Source: Urophycis tenuis (taxonomy: Eukaryota; Chordata; Actinopteri; Gadiformes; Phycidae). Taken from it: DNA of 64,000 bases. Where the stretch lies: contig JAXIVH010000028.1 in assembly GCA_036785325.1 (NCBI GenBank), positions 5,372,946-5,436,945 of the forward strand, written 5' to 3'. The position numbers were made by a program, and so were the translations under genes. The notes below the pieces were generated by a model that ran no database searches, had not been told where the DNA came from, and worked only from the letters and a program-made list of their open reading frames with translations. Shown one piece after another: positions 48,166 to 60,886 of this stretch. Position 1 is the first letter of the stretch. Every line of letters starts with the position of its first letter.

Positions 48166-50716
48166 AATTGAAAAGTTGAAGGTATGTTTTTAGCTGCTGG
48201 GTAGACTTCAGTCAACCTGACGCAGTTTTGTCTTTGAGCAACCAAATTGCTCGGGGATGGGCTCATTTTAAGCGGGGAAATCTAAGGTTCCCAACGGCGT
48301 ATGGCAAGATTATATTGAGTCATGGGTCGTTGAAATACTAAGCTAATTCATTTCTGTTCTTTATTGAAAGATTGATCTTAATTGAAACGTTGAAGGTATG
48401 TTTTTAGCTGCTGGGTAGACTTCAGTCAACCTGACGCAGTTTTGTCTGTCAGCAAGCAGACTGCTCGCGGATGGGCTCATTTTAAGCGGGGAAATCTAAG
48501 CTTTCCAACGGCGTATGGCAAGACTATATTGACTCATTGGTCGTTGAAATACTAAGCTAATTAATTTGTGATCTGTAAGGAAAGATTGATGTTAATTGAA
48601 ACGTTGAAGGTATGTTTTTAGCTGCTGGGTAGACTTCAGTCAACCTGACACAGTTTTGTCTCTGAGCAACCAAATTGCTTGGGGATGGGCTCATTTTAAG
48701 CGGGGAAATCTAAGCTTTCCAACGGCGTATGGCAAGACAATATTGACTCATGGGTCGTTGAAATACTATGATAATTAATTTGTGTTCTGTAAGGAAAGAT
48801 TGATGTTAATTGAAACGTTGAAGGTATGTTTTTAGCTGCTGGGTAGACTTCACTCAACCTTACCCAGTTTTGTCTGTGATCAACCAGACTGCTGGCGGAT
48901 GGGCTCATTTTAAGCAGGGAAATCTAAGCTTTTCAACGGCGTATGGTAAGACTATATTCACCAAAGGGCCGTTGAAATACTAAGCTAATTAATTTGTGTT
49001 CTGTAAGGAAAGATTGATGTTAATTGAAACGTTAAAGGTATGTTTTTGGCTGCTGGGTAGACTTCATTCAACCTGACGCAGTTTAGTCTGTGATCAACCA
49101 GACTGCTCGCGGATGGGCTCATTTTAAGCGGGGAAATCTAAGCTTTCCAACGGCGTATGGCAAGACTATATTGACTCATGGGTCGTTGAAATACTAAGCT
49201 AATTAATTTGTGTTCTGTAAGGAAAGATTGATGTTAATTGAAACGTTGAAGGTATGTTTTTAGCTGCTGGGTAGACTTCAGTCAACCTGACGCAGTTTAG
49301 TCTGTGAGCAACCAAATTGCTCGGGGATGGGCTCATTATAAGCGGGGAAATCTAAGCTTTCCAACGGCGTATGGCAAGACTATATTCACCAAAGGGTCGT
49401 TGAAATACTAAGCTAATTAATTTGTGTTCTGTAAGGAAAGATTGATGTTAATTGAAACGTTGAAGGTATGTTTTTAGCTGCTGGGTAGACTTCAGTCAAC
49501 CTGACGCAGTTTAGTCTGTGATCAACCAGACTGCTCGCGGATGGGCTCATTTTAAGCGGGGAAATCTAAGCTTTCCAACGGCGTATGGCAAGACTATATC
49601 GACTCATGGGTCGTTGAAATACTAAGCTAATTAATTTGTGTTCTGTAAGGAAAGATTGATCTTAATTGAAACGTTGAAGGTATGTTTTTAGCTGCTGGGT
49701 AGACTTCAGTCAACCTGACCCAGTTTAGTCTGTGATCAACCAAATTGCTCGTGGATGGGCTCATTATAAGCGGGGAAATCTAAGCTTTCAAACGGCGTAA
49801 GGCAAGACTAGATTCACCAAAGGGCCGTTGAAATACTAAGCTAATTCATTTGTGTTCTGTAAGGAAAGATTGATGTTAATTGAAACGTTAAAGGTATGTT
49901 TTTAGCTGCTGGGTAGACTTCATTCAACCTGACGCAGTTTAGTCTGTGATCAACCAGACTGCTCGCGGATGGGCTCATTTTAAGCGGGGAAATCTAAGCT
50001 TTCCAACGGCGTATGGCAAGACTATATTGACTCATGGGTCGTTGAAATACTAAGCTAATTAATTAGTGTTCTGTAAGGAAAGATTGATGTTAATTGAAAC
50101 GTTGAAGGTATGTTTTTAGCTGCTGGGTAGACTTCAGTCAACCTGACGCAGTTTAGTCTGTGATCAACCAGACTGCTCGCGGATGGGCTCATTTTAAGTG
50201 GGGAAATCTAAGCTTTCCAACGGCCTATGGCAAGACTATATTGACTCATGGGTCATTGAAATACTAAGCTAATTAATTTGTGTTCTGTAAGGAAAGATTG
50301 ATGTTAATTGAAACGTTAAAGGTATGTTTTTAGCTGCTGGGTAGACTTCATTCAACCTGACGCAGTTTAGTCTGTGATCAACCAGACTGCTCGCGGATGG
50401 GCTCATTTTAAGCGGGGAAATCTAAGCTTTCCAACGGCGTATGGCAAGACTATATTGACTCATGGGTCATTGAAATACTAAGCTAATTAATTTGTGTTCT
50501 GTAAGGAAAGATTGATGTTAATTGAAACGTTGAAGGTATGTTTTTAGCTGCTGGGTAGACTTCAGTCAACCTGACGCAGTTTAGTCTGTGATCAACCAGA
50601 CTGCTCGCGGATGGGCTCATTTTAAGCGGGGAAATCTAAGCTTTCCAACGGCGTATGGCAAGAGTATATTGACTCATGGGTCGTCGAAATAATAAGCTGA
50701 TTCATGTGTGTTCTGT
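48166..50716 (+). repeat. Satellite tract T16: n = 12 monomers
   Basis: It has the same first and last monomers as T15 but lacks four: TATATCGACTC lies 2,196 bp from the exon frame start here against 3,052 bp in T15, a difference of exactly 856 bp. Confidence 0.93.
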
Positions 50717-51417
50717 TGGCTGTGGAAAGAAAATAGCACACAAGTCATACCAAGTCACCTTTATTTTTCAGTGATAAACATTAATAAATAAACAGTATGG
50801 ACATTGTATAAACAGTTGTATAAAAAGTGTAAACGGTATGAACAGTGTTCTTATAAAAGATATCAATATCAATACTGATCACGTGTGTATTTTATATTTC
50901 CAGGTTATTTGTTGATGAGCCAGAGCCTGTGACTCCCACCAACCGGCCCGTTCAGCCCACTGCGTTGTCGTCCTCCACCCGGCCGAAGCCTCCTGCGCCC
51001 ACCCGCCTCCAGCCGAGGCCTCCTGCTGCGTCAGCCTGTGGCCCGCCCGCCCCCTGTGTCGGCAGCACCCATACCGCTGGTCCTCCCCGCACAGCCACAG
51101 GCCCCCTCCGTCCTGCTTCGTGGGCCATCCTGCAGCTGTCTCTGCAGTCATCGTGTGTCAAAACCATTCAAACTTGTATATGGTAACATTTCAAAATGAC
51201 ACCAGCATAAATGAGGACCTTGCAATAGGTTGTGTGTTACATGACCCCCCTGGCATACAGCTGTATGTCTCTGTGAAGGTGGTTGTGAAGAACTGCATCC
51301 GGCTGAACAAGTACAAGTGCCGGCGAGGCAGCAACTCTCTCGAGGGGTTGCACGCCCACCTGGTTAACGCCATCCCTTCACAGCGATGTGGGATCATGCC
51401 GTTCCAAGTAAGTGATT

Positions 51418-51456
<39 letters not shown>

Positions 51457-51692
51457 GCATATATACACACACACACAGGCATATATACACACACATATAT
51501 ATATATACTTAAACATAGCTGACCCTTTTTTTCCCCCTTCTCGGGGATTATGCTCCCAGTTTTGATCTCGGACGTCTGGTCACTTATAGCATATAATAAT
51601 ATTCTATTACTGTTAAGCCAACTATGAATAATAAAACAGGCCAAAACATGTGTCCTTTATCATAGCTACACGTATTACAAAAAAAACGCGTG
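50717..51692 (+). repeat. Complex block B17 (976 bp)
   Basis: The microsatellite spans 51422-51508 (87 bp), CACAGGCATATATA type. The left flank switches at CATGGGTCG as in B16 and B18. Confidence 0.92.
50904..51407 (+). pseudogene. Exon-like coding fragment, copy 17 (open second frame)
   Basis: Common open haplotype. The 99-codon frame ends at 51419. Confidence 0.5.
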
Positions 51693-52959
51693 AATTGAAA
51701 AGTTGAAGGTATGTTTTTAGCTGCTGGGTAGACTTCAGTCAACCTGACGCAGTTTTGTCTTTGAGCAACCAAATTGCTCGGGGATGGGCTCATTTTAAGC
51801 GGGGAAATCTAAGGTTCCCAACGGCGTATGGCAAGATTATATTGAGTCATGGGTCGTTGAAATACTAAGCTAATTAATTTCTGTTCTTTATTGAAAGATT
51901 GATCTTAATTGAAACGTTGAAGGTATGTTTTTAGCTGCTGGGTAGACTTCAGTCAACCTGACGCAGTTTTGTCTGTGAGCAAGCAGACTGCTCGCGGATG
52001 GGCTCATTTTAAGCGGGGAAATCTAAGCTTTCCAACGGCGTATGGCAAGACTATATTGACTCATTGGTCGTTGAAATACTAAGCTAATTAATTTGTGATC
52101 TGTAAGGAAAGATTGATGTTAATTGAAACGTTGAAGGTATGTTTTTAGCTGCTGGGTAGACTTCAGTCAACCTGACACAGTTTTGTCTCTGAGCAACCAA
52201 ATTGCTTGGGGATGGGCTCATTTTAAGCGGGGAAATCTAAGCTTTCCAACGGCGTATGGCAAGACTATATTGACTCATGGGTCGTTGAAATACTAAGCTA
52301 ATTAATTAGTGTTCTGTAAGGAAAGATTGATGTTAATTGAAACGTTGAAGGTATGTTTTTAGCTGCTGGGTAGACTTCAGTCAACCTGACGCAGTTTAGT
52401 CTGTGATCAACCAGACTGCTCGCGGATGGGCTCATTTTAAGTGGGGAAATCTAAGCTTTCCAACGGCCTATGGCAAGACTATATTGACTCATGGGTCATT
52501 GAAATACTAAGCTAATTAATTTGTGTTCTGTAAGGAAAGATTGATGTTAATTGAAACGTTAAAGGTATGTTTTTAGCTGCTGGGTAGACTTCATTCAACC
52601 TGACGCAGTTTAGTCTGTGATCAACCAGACTGCTCGCGGATGGGCTCATTTTAAGCGGGGAAATCTAAGCTTTCCAACGGCGTATGGCAAGACTATATTG
52701 ACTCATGGGTCATTGAAATACTAAGCTAATTAATTTGTGTTCTGTAAGGAAAGATTGATGTTAATTGAAACGTTGAAGGTATGTTTTTAGCTGCTGGGTA
52801 GACTTCAGTCAACCTGACGCAGTTTAGTCTGTGATCAACCAGACTGCTCGCGGATGGGCTCATTTTAAGCGGGGAAATCTAAGCTTTCCAACGGCGTATG
52901 GCAAGAGTATATTGACTCATGGGTCGTCGAAATAATAAGCTGATTCATGTGTGTTCTGT
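51693..52959 (+). repeat. Satellite tract T17: n = 6 monomers
   Basis: The first three monomers are those of T15/T16. The tract then jumps directly to their last monomers (AATTAATTAGTGTTC, GGCCTATGG, GGCAAGAGTATATTG), so ten monomers are missing relative to T15. Confidence 0.93.
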
Positions 52960-53660
52960 TGGCTGTGGAAAGAAAATAGCACACAAGTCATACCAAGTCA
53001 CCTTTATTTTTCAGTGATAAACATTAATAAATAAACAGTATGGACATTGTATAAACAGTTGTATAAAAAGTGTAAACGGTATGAACAGTGTTCTTATAAA
53101 AGATATCAATATCAATACTGATCACGTGTGTATTTTATATTTCCAGGTTATTTGTTGATGAGCCAGAGCCTGTGACTCCCACCAACCGGCCCGTTCAGCC
53201 CACTGCGTTGTCGTCCTCCACCCGGCCGAAGCCTCCTGCGCCCACCCGCCTCCAGCCGAGGCCTCCTGCTGCGTCAGCCTGTGGCCCGCCCGCCCCCTGT
53301 GTCGGCAGCACCCATACCGCTGGTCCTCCCCGCACAGCCACAGGCCCCCTCCGTCCTGCTTCGTGGGCCATCCTGCAGCTGTCTCTGCAGTCATCGTGTG
53401 TCAAAACCATTCAAACTTGTATATGGTAACATTTCAAAATGACACCAGCATAAATGAGGACCTTGCAATAGGTTGTGTGTTACATGACCCCCCTGGCATA
53501 CAGCTGTATGTCTCTGTGAAGGTGGTTGTGAAGAACTGCATCCGGCTGAACAAGTACAAGTGCCGGCGAGGCAGCAACTCTCTCGAGGGGTTGCACGCCC
53601 ACCTGGTTAACGCCATCCCTTCACAGCGATGTGGGATCATGCCGTTCCAAGTAAGTGATT

Positions 53661-53699
<39 letters not shown>

Positions 53700-53935
53700 G
53701 CATATATACACACACACACAGGCATATATACACACACATATATATATATACTTAAACATAGCTGACCCTTTTTTTCCCCCTTCTCGGGGATTATGCTCCC
53801 AGTTTTGATCTCGGACGTCTGGTCACTTATAGCATATAATAATATTCTATTACTGTTAAGCCAACTATGAATAATAAAACAGGCCAAAACATGTGTCCTT
53901 TATCATAGCTACACGTATTACAAAAAAAACGCGTG
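52960..53935 (+). repeat. Complex block B18 (976 bp)
   Basis: The microsatellite spans 53665-53751 (87 bp), CACAGGCATATATA type, with the CATGGGTCG-switch left flank. Confidence 0.92.
53147..53650 (+). pseudogene. Exon-like coding fragment, copy 18 (open second frame)
   Basis: Common open haplotype. It lies exactly 19,123 bp from copy 13. Confidence 0.5.
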
Positions 53936-56900
53936 AATTGAAAAGTTGAAGGTATGTTTTTAGCTGCTGGGTAGACTTCAGTCAACCTGACGCAGTTTTG
54001 TCTTTGAGCAACCAAATTGCTCGGGGATGGGCTCATTTTAAGCGGGGAAATCTAAGGTTCCCAACGGCGTATGGCAAGATTATATTGAGTCATGGGTCGT
54101 TGAAATACTAAGCTAATTAATTTCTGTTCTTTATTGAAAGATTGATCTTAATTGAAACGTTGAAGGTATGTTTTTAGCTGCTGGGTAGACTTCAGTCAAC
54201 CTGACGCAGTTTTGTCTGTGAGCAAGCAGACTGCTCGCGGATGGGCTCATTTTAAGCGGGGAAATCTAAGCTTTCCAACGGCGTATGGCAAGACTATATT
54301 GACTCATTGGTCGTTGAAATACTAAGCTAATTAATTTGTGATCTGTAAGGAAAGATTGATGTTAATTGAAACGTTGAAGGTATGTTTTTAGCTGCTGGGT
54401 AGACTTCAGTCAACCTGACACAGTTTTGTCTCTGAGCAACCAAATTGCTTGGGGATGGGCTCATTTTAAGCGGGGAAATCTAAGCTTTCCAACGGCGTAT
54501 GGCAAGACAATATTGACTCATGGGTCGTTGAAATACTAAGATAATTAATTTGTGTTCTGTAAGGAAAGATTGATGTTAATTGAAACGTTGAAGGTATGTT
54601 TTTAGCTGCTGGGTAGACTTCACTCAACCTGACCCAGTTTTGTCTGTGATCAACCAGACTGCTGGCGGATGGGCTCATTTTAAGCAGGGAAATCTAAGCT
54701 TTTCAACGGCGTATGGTAAGACTATATTCACCAAAGGGCCGTTGAAATACTAAGCTAATTAATTTGTGTTCTGTAAGGAAAGATTGATGTTAATTGAAAC
54801 GTTAAAGGTATGTTTTTGGCTGCTGGGTAGACTTCATTCAACCTGACGCAGTTTAGTCTGTGATCAACCAGACTGCTCGCGGATGGGCTCATTTTAAGCG
54901 GGGAAATCTAAGCTTTCCAACGGCGTATGGCAAGACTATATTGACTCATGGGTCGTTGAAATACTAAGCTAATTAATTTGTGTTCTGTAAGGAAAGATTG
55001 ATGTTAATTGAAACGTTGAAGGTATGTTTTTAGCTGCTGGGTAGACTTCAGTCAACCTGACGCAGTTTAGTCTGTGAGCAACCAAATTGCTCGGGGATGG
55101 GCTCATTATAAGCGGGGAAATCTAAGCTTTCCAACGGCGTATGGCAAGACTATATTCACCAAAGGGTCGTTGAAATACTAAGCTAATTAATTTGTGTTCT
55201 GTAAGGAAAGATTGATGTTAATTGAAACGTTGAAGGTATGTTTTTAGCTGCTGGGTAGACTTCAGTCAACCTGACGCAGTTTAGTCTTTGATCAACCAGA
55301 CTGCTCGCGGATGGGCTCATTTTAAGCGGGGAAATCTAAGCTTTCCAACGGCGTATGGCAAGACTATATTGACTCATGGGTCGTTGAAATACTAAGATAA
55401 TTAATTTGTGTTCTGTAAGGAAAGATTGATGTTAATTGAAACGTTGAAGGTATGTTTTTAGCTGCTGGGTAGACTTCACTCAACCTGACACAGTTTTGTC
55501 TGTGATCAACCAGACTGCTGGCGGATAGGCTCATTTTAAGCAGGGAAATCTAAGCTTTTCAACGGCGTATGGTAAGACTATATTCACCAAAGGGCCGTTG
55601 AAATACTAAGCTAATTAATTTGTGTTCTGTAAGGAAAGATTGATGTTAATTGAAACGTTAAAGGTATGTTTTTGGCTGCTGGGTAGACTTCATTCAACCT
55701 GACGCAGTTTAGTCTGTGATCAACCAGACTGCTCTCGGATGGGCTCATTTTAAGCGGGGAAATCTAAGCTTTCCAACGGCGTATGGCAAGACTATATTGA
55801 CTCATGGGTCGTTGAAATACTAAGCTAATTAATTTGTGTTCTGTAAGGAAAGATTGATGTTAATTGAAACGTTGAAGGTATGTTTTTAGCTGCTGGGTAG
55901 ACTTCAGTCAACCTGACGCAGTTTAGTCTGTGAGCAACCAAATTGCTCGGGGATGGGCTCATTATAAGCGGGGAAATCTAAGCTTTCCAACGGCGTATGG
56001 CAAGACTATATTCACCAAAGGGTCGTTGAAATACTAAGCTAATTAATTTGTGTTCTGTAAGGAAAGATTGATGTTAATTGAAACGTTGAAGGTATGTTTT
56101 TAGCTGCTGGGTAGACTTCAGTCAACCTGACGCAGTTTAGTCTGTGATCAACCAGACTGCTCGCGGATGGGCTCATTTTAAGCGGGGAAATCTAAGCTTT
56201 CCAACGGCGTATGGCAAGACTATATTGACTCATGGGTCGTTGAAATACTAAGCTAATTAATTAGTGTTCTGTAAGGAAAGATTGATGTTAATTGAAACGT
56301 TGAAGGTATGTTTTTAGCTGCTGGGTAGACTTCACTCAACCTGACACAGTTTTCTCTGTGAGCAACCAATTTGCTCGGGGATGGGCTCATTATAAGCGGG
56401 GAAATCTAAGCTTTCCAACGGCTTATGGCAAGACTATATTCACCAAAGGGTCGTTGAAATACTAAGCTAATTAATTTGTGTTCTGTAAGGAAAGATTGAT
56501 GTTAATTGAAACGTTGAAGTTATGTTTTTAGCTGCTGGGTAGACTTCAGTCAACCTGACGCAGTTTAGTCTGTGATCAACCAGACTGCTGGCGGATGGGC
56601 TCATTTTAAGCAGGGAAATCTAAGCTTTTCAACGGCGTATGGTAAGACTATATTCACCAAAGGGCCGTTGAAATACTAAGCTAATTAATTTGTGTTCTGT
56701 AAGGAAAGATTGATGTTAATTGAAACGTTTAAGGTATGTTTTTAGCTGCTGGGTAGACTTCAGTCAACCTGACGCAGTTTAGTCTGTGATCAACCAGACT
56801 GCTCGGGGATGGGCTCATTTTAAGGGGGGAAATCTAAGCTTTCCAACGGCGTATGGCAAGACTATATTGACTCATGGGTCGTCGAAATAATAAGCTAATT

Positions 56901-59900
56901 AATTTGTGTTCTGTAAGGAAAGATTGATGTTAATTGAAACGTTGAAGGTATGTCTTTAGCTGCTGTGTAGACTTCAGTCAACCTGACGCAGATTTGTCTG
57001 TGAGCAACCAAATTGCTCGAAGATGGGCTCATTATAAGCGGGGAAATCTAAGCTTTCCAACGGCGTATGGCAAGACTATATTCACCAAAGGGCCGTTGAA
57101 ATACTAAGCTAATTAATTTGTGTTCTGTAAGGAAAGATTGATGTTAATTGAAACGTTAAAGGTATGTTTTTAGCTGCTGGGTAGACTTCATTCAACCTGA
57201 GGCAGTTTAGTCTGTGATCAACCAGACTGCTCGCGGATGGGCTCATTTTAAGCGGGGAAATCTAAGCTTTCCAACGGCGTATGGCAAGACTATATTCACC
57301 AAAGGGTCGTTGAAATACTAAGCTAATTAATTAGTGTTCTGTAAGGAAAGATTGATGTTAATTGAAACGTTGAAGGTATGTTTTTAGCTGCTGGGTAGAC
57401 TTCACTCAACCTGACACAGTTTTCTCTGTGAGCAACCAATTTGCTCGGGGATGGGCTCATTATAAGCGGGGAAATCTAAGCTTTCCAACGGCGTATGGCA
57501 AGACTATATTCACCAAAGGGCCGTTGAAATACTAAGCTAATTAATTTGTGTTCTGTAAGGAAAGATTGATGTTAATTGAAACGTTAAAGGTATGTTTTTA
57601 GCTGCTGGGTAGACTTCATTCAACCTGAGGCAGTTTAGTCTGTGATCAACCAGACTGCTCGCGGATGGGCTCATTTTAAGCGGGGAAATCTAAGCTTTCC
57701 AACGGCGTATGGCAAGACTATATTCACCAAAGGGTCGTTGAAATACTAAGCTAATTAATTAGTGTTCTGTAAGGAAAGATTGATGTTAATTGAAACGTTG
57801 AAGGTATGTTTTTAGCTGCTGGGTAGACTTCACTCAACCTGACACAGTTTTCTCTGTGAGCAACCAATTTGCTCGGGGATGGGCTCATTATAAGCGGGGA
57901 AATCTAAGCTTTCCAACGGCGTATGGCAAGACTATATTCACCAAAGGGCCGTTGAAATACTAAGCTAATTAATTTGTGTTCTGTAAGGAAAGATTGATGT
58001 TAATTGAAACGTTAAAGGTATGTTTTTAGCTGCTGGGTAGACTTCATTCAACCTGAGGCAGTTTAGTCTGTGATCAACCAGACTGCTAGCGGATGGGCTC
58101 ATTTTAAGCGGGGAAATCTAAGCTTTCCAACGGCGTATGGCAAGACTATATTGACTCATGGGTCGTTGAAATACTAAGCTAATTAATTAGTGTTCTGTAA
58201 GGAAAGATTGATGTTAATTGAAACGTTGAAGGTATGTTTTTAGCTGCTGGGTAGACTTCACTCAACCTGACACAGTTTTCTCTGTGAGCAACCAATTTGC
58301 TCGGGGATGGGCTCATTATAAGCGGGGAAATCTAAGCTTTCCAACGGCTTATGGCAAGACTATATTCACCAAAGGGTCGTTGAAATACTAAGCTAATTAA
58401 TTTGTGTTCTGTAAGGAAAGATTGATGTTAATTGAAACGTTGAAGTTATGTTTTTAGCTGCTGGGTAGACTTCAGTCAACCTGACGCAGTTTAGTCTGTG
58501 ATCAACCAGACTGCTGGCGGATGGGCTCATTTTAAGCAGGGAAATCTAAGCTTTTCAACGGCGTATGGTAAGACTATATTCACCAAAGGGCCGTTGAAAT
58601 ACTAAGCTAATTAATTTGTGTTCTGTAAGGAAAGATTGATGTTAATTGAAACGTTTAAGGTATGTTTTTAGCTGCTGGGTAGACTTCAGTCAACCTGACG
58701 CAGTTTAGTCTGTGATCAACCAGACTGCTCGGGGATGGGCTCATTTTAAGGGGGGAAATCTAAGCTTTCCAACGGCGTATGGCAAGACTATATTGACTCA
58801 TGGGTCGTCGAAATAATAAGCTAATTAATTTGTGTTCTGTAAGGAAAGATTGATGTTAATTGAAACGTTGAAGGTATGTCTTTAGCTGCTGTGTAGACTT
58901 CAGTCAACCTGACGCAGATTTGTCTGTGAGCAACCAAATTGCTCGGGGATGGGCTCATTATAAGCGGGGAAATCTAAGCTTTCCAACGGCGTATGGCAAG
59001 ACTATATTCACCAAAGGGCCGTTGAAATACTAAGCTAATTAATTTGTGTTCTGTAAGGAAAGATTGATGTTAATTGAAACGTTAAAGGTATGTTTTTAGC
59101 TGCTGGGTAGACTTCATTCAACCTGAGGCAGTTTAGTCTGTGATCAACCAGACTGCTCGCGGATGGGCTCATTTTAAGCGGGGAAATCTAAGCTTTCCAA
59201 CGGCGTATGGCAAGACTATATTCACCAAAGGGTCGTTGAAATACTAAGCTAATTAATTAGTGTTCTGTAAGGAAAGATTGATGTTAATTGAAACGTTGAA
59301 GGTATGTTTTTAGCTGCTGGGTAGACTTCACTCAACCTGACACAGTTTTCTCTGTGAGCAACCAATTTGCTCGGGGATGGGCTCATTATAAGCGGGGAAA
59401 TCTAAGCTTTCCAACGGCGTATGGCAAGACTATATTCACCAAAGGGTCGTTGAAATACTAAGCTAATTAATTTGTGTTCTGTAAGGAAAGATTGATGTTA
59501 ATTGAAACGTTGAAGTTATGTTTTTAGCTGCTGGGTAGACTTCAGTCAACCTGACGCAGTTTAGTCTGTGATCAACCAGACTGCTCGCGGATGGGCTCAT
59601 TTTAAGCGGGGAAATCTAAGCTTTCCAACGGCGTATGGCAAGACTATATTCACTAAAGGGTCGTTGAAATACTAAGCTAATTCATTTGTGTTCTGTAAGG
59701 AAAGATTGATGTTAATTGAAACGTTGAAGGTATGTCTTTAGCTGCTGTGTAGACTTCAGTCAACCTGACGCAGATTTGTCTGTGAGCAACCAAATTGCTC
59801 GGAGATTGGCTCATTTTAAACGGGGAAATCTAAGCTTTCCAACGACGTATGGCATGACTATATTTGCCCATGGGTCGTCGAAATAATAAGCTGATTCATG

Positions 59901-59910
59901 TGTGTTCTGT
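53936..59910 (+). repeat. Satellite tract T18: n = 28 monomers
   Basis: Same length as T13 and the same series to about monomer 10 (GCTCTCGGA at 55731). It then diverges: 56,220 onward has AATTAATTAGTG where T13 has TATATCGACTC. Between about 57,060 and 58,130 a two-monomer unit (428 bp) is repeated three times, seen by CTGAGGCAG at 57201, 57629 and 58057. Monomers near 56880 and 58805 carry the block-flank signature GTCGTCGAAATAATAAG. Confidence 0.93.
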
Positions 59911-60611
59911 TGGCTGTGGAAAGAAAATAGCACACAAGTCATACCAAGTCACCTTTATTTTTCAGTGATAAACATTAATAAATAAACAGTATGGACATTG
60001 TATAAACAGTTGTATAAAAAGTGTAAACGGTATGAACAGTGTTCTTATAAAAGATATCAATATCAATACTGATCACGTGTGTATTTTATATTTCCAGGTT
60101 ATTTGTTGATGAGCCAGAGCCTGTGACTCCCACCAACCGGCCCGTTCAGCCCACTGCGTTGTCGTCCTCCACCCGGCCGAAGCCTCCTGCGCCCACCCGC
60201 CTCCAGCCGAGGCCTCCTGCTGCGTCAGCCTGTGGCCCGCCCGCCCCCTGTGTCGGCAGCACCCATACCGCTGGTCCTCCCCGCACAGCCACAGGCCCCC
60301 TCCGTCCTGCTTCGTGGGCCATCCTGCAGCTGTCTCTGCAGTCATCGTGTGTCAAAACCATTCAAACTTGTATATGGTAACATTTCAAAATGACACCAGC
60401 ATAAATGAGGACCTTGCAATAGGTTGTGTGTTACATGACCCCCCTGGCATACAGCTGTATGTCTCTGTGAAGGTGGTTGTGAAGAACTGCATCCGGCTGA
60501 ACAAGTACAAGTGCCGGCGAGGCAGCAACTCTCTCGAGGGGTTGCACGCCCACCTGGTTAACGCCATCCCTTCACAGCGATGTGGGATCATGCCGTTCCA
60601 AGTAAGTGATT

Positions 60612-60650
<39 letters not shown>

Positions 60651-60886
60651 GCATATATACACACACACACACTTATATATACACACACATATATATATAT
60701 ACTTAAACATAGCTGACCCTTTTTTTCCCCCTTCTCGGGGATTATGCTCCCAGTTTTGATCTCGGACGTCTGGTCACTTATAGCATATAATAATATTCTA
60801 TTACTGTTAAGCCAACTATGAATAATAAAACAGGCCAAAACATGTGTCCTTTATCATAGCTACACGTATTACAAAAAAAACGCGTG
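59911..60886 (+). repeat. Complex block B19 (976 bp)
   Basis: The microsatellite spans 60616-60702 (87 bp), CACACTTATATATA type. The left flank is of the standard kind. Confidence 0.92.
60098..60601 (+). pseudogene. Exon-like coding fragment, copy 19 (open second frame)
   Basis: Common open haplotype. The last copy in the window; the next is expected just beyond the right edge. Confidence 0.5.

Noticed and set aside
238..60345. Minus-strand frames of 71 and 90 codons opposite the proline-rich frame
   Set aside because: They are shadows of the GC-rich plus-strand segment, lack minus-strand splice or promoter signals, and have low-complexity Gly/Trp-rich content expected from the complement.
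263..60601. A functional multi-exon gene with 19 tandem exons
   Set aside because: The 504-bp segment is a multiple of three, but no frame is open through it, so joined copies could not be translated end to end; eight copies have an additional stop.
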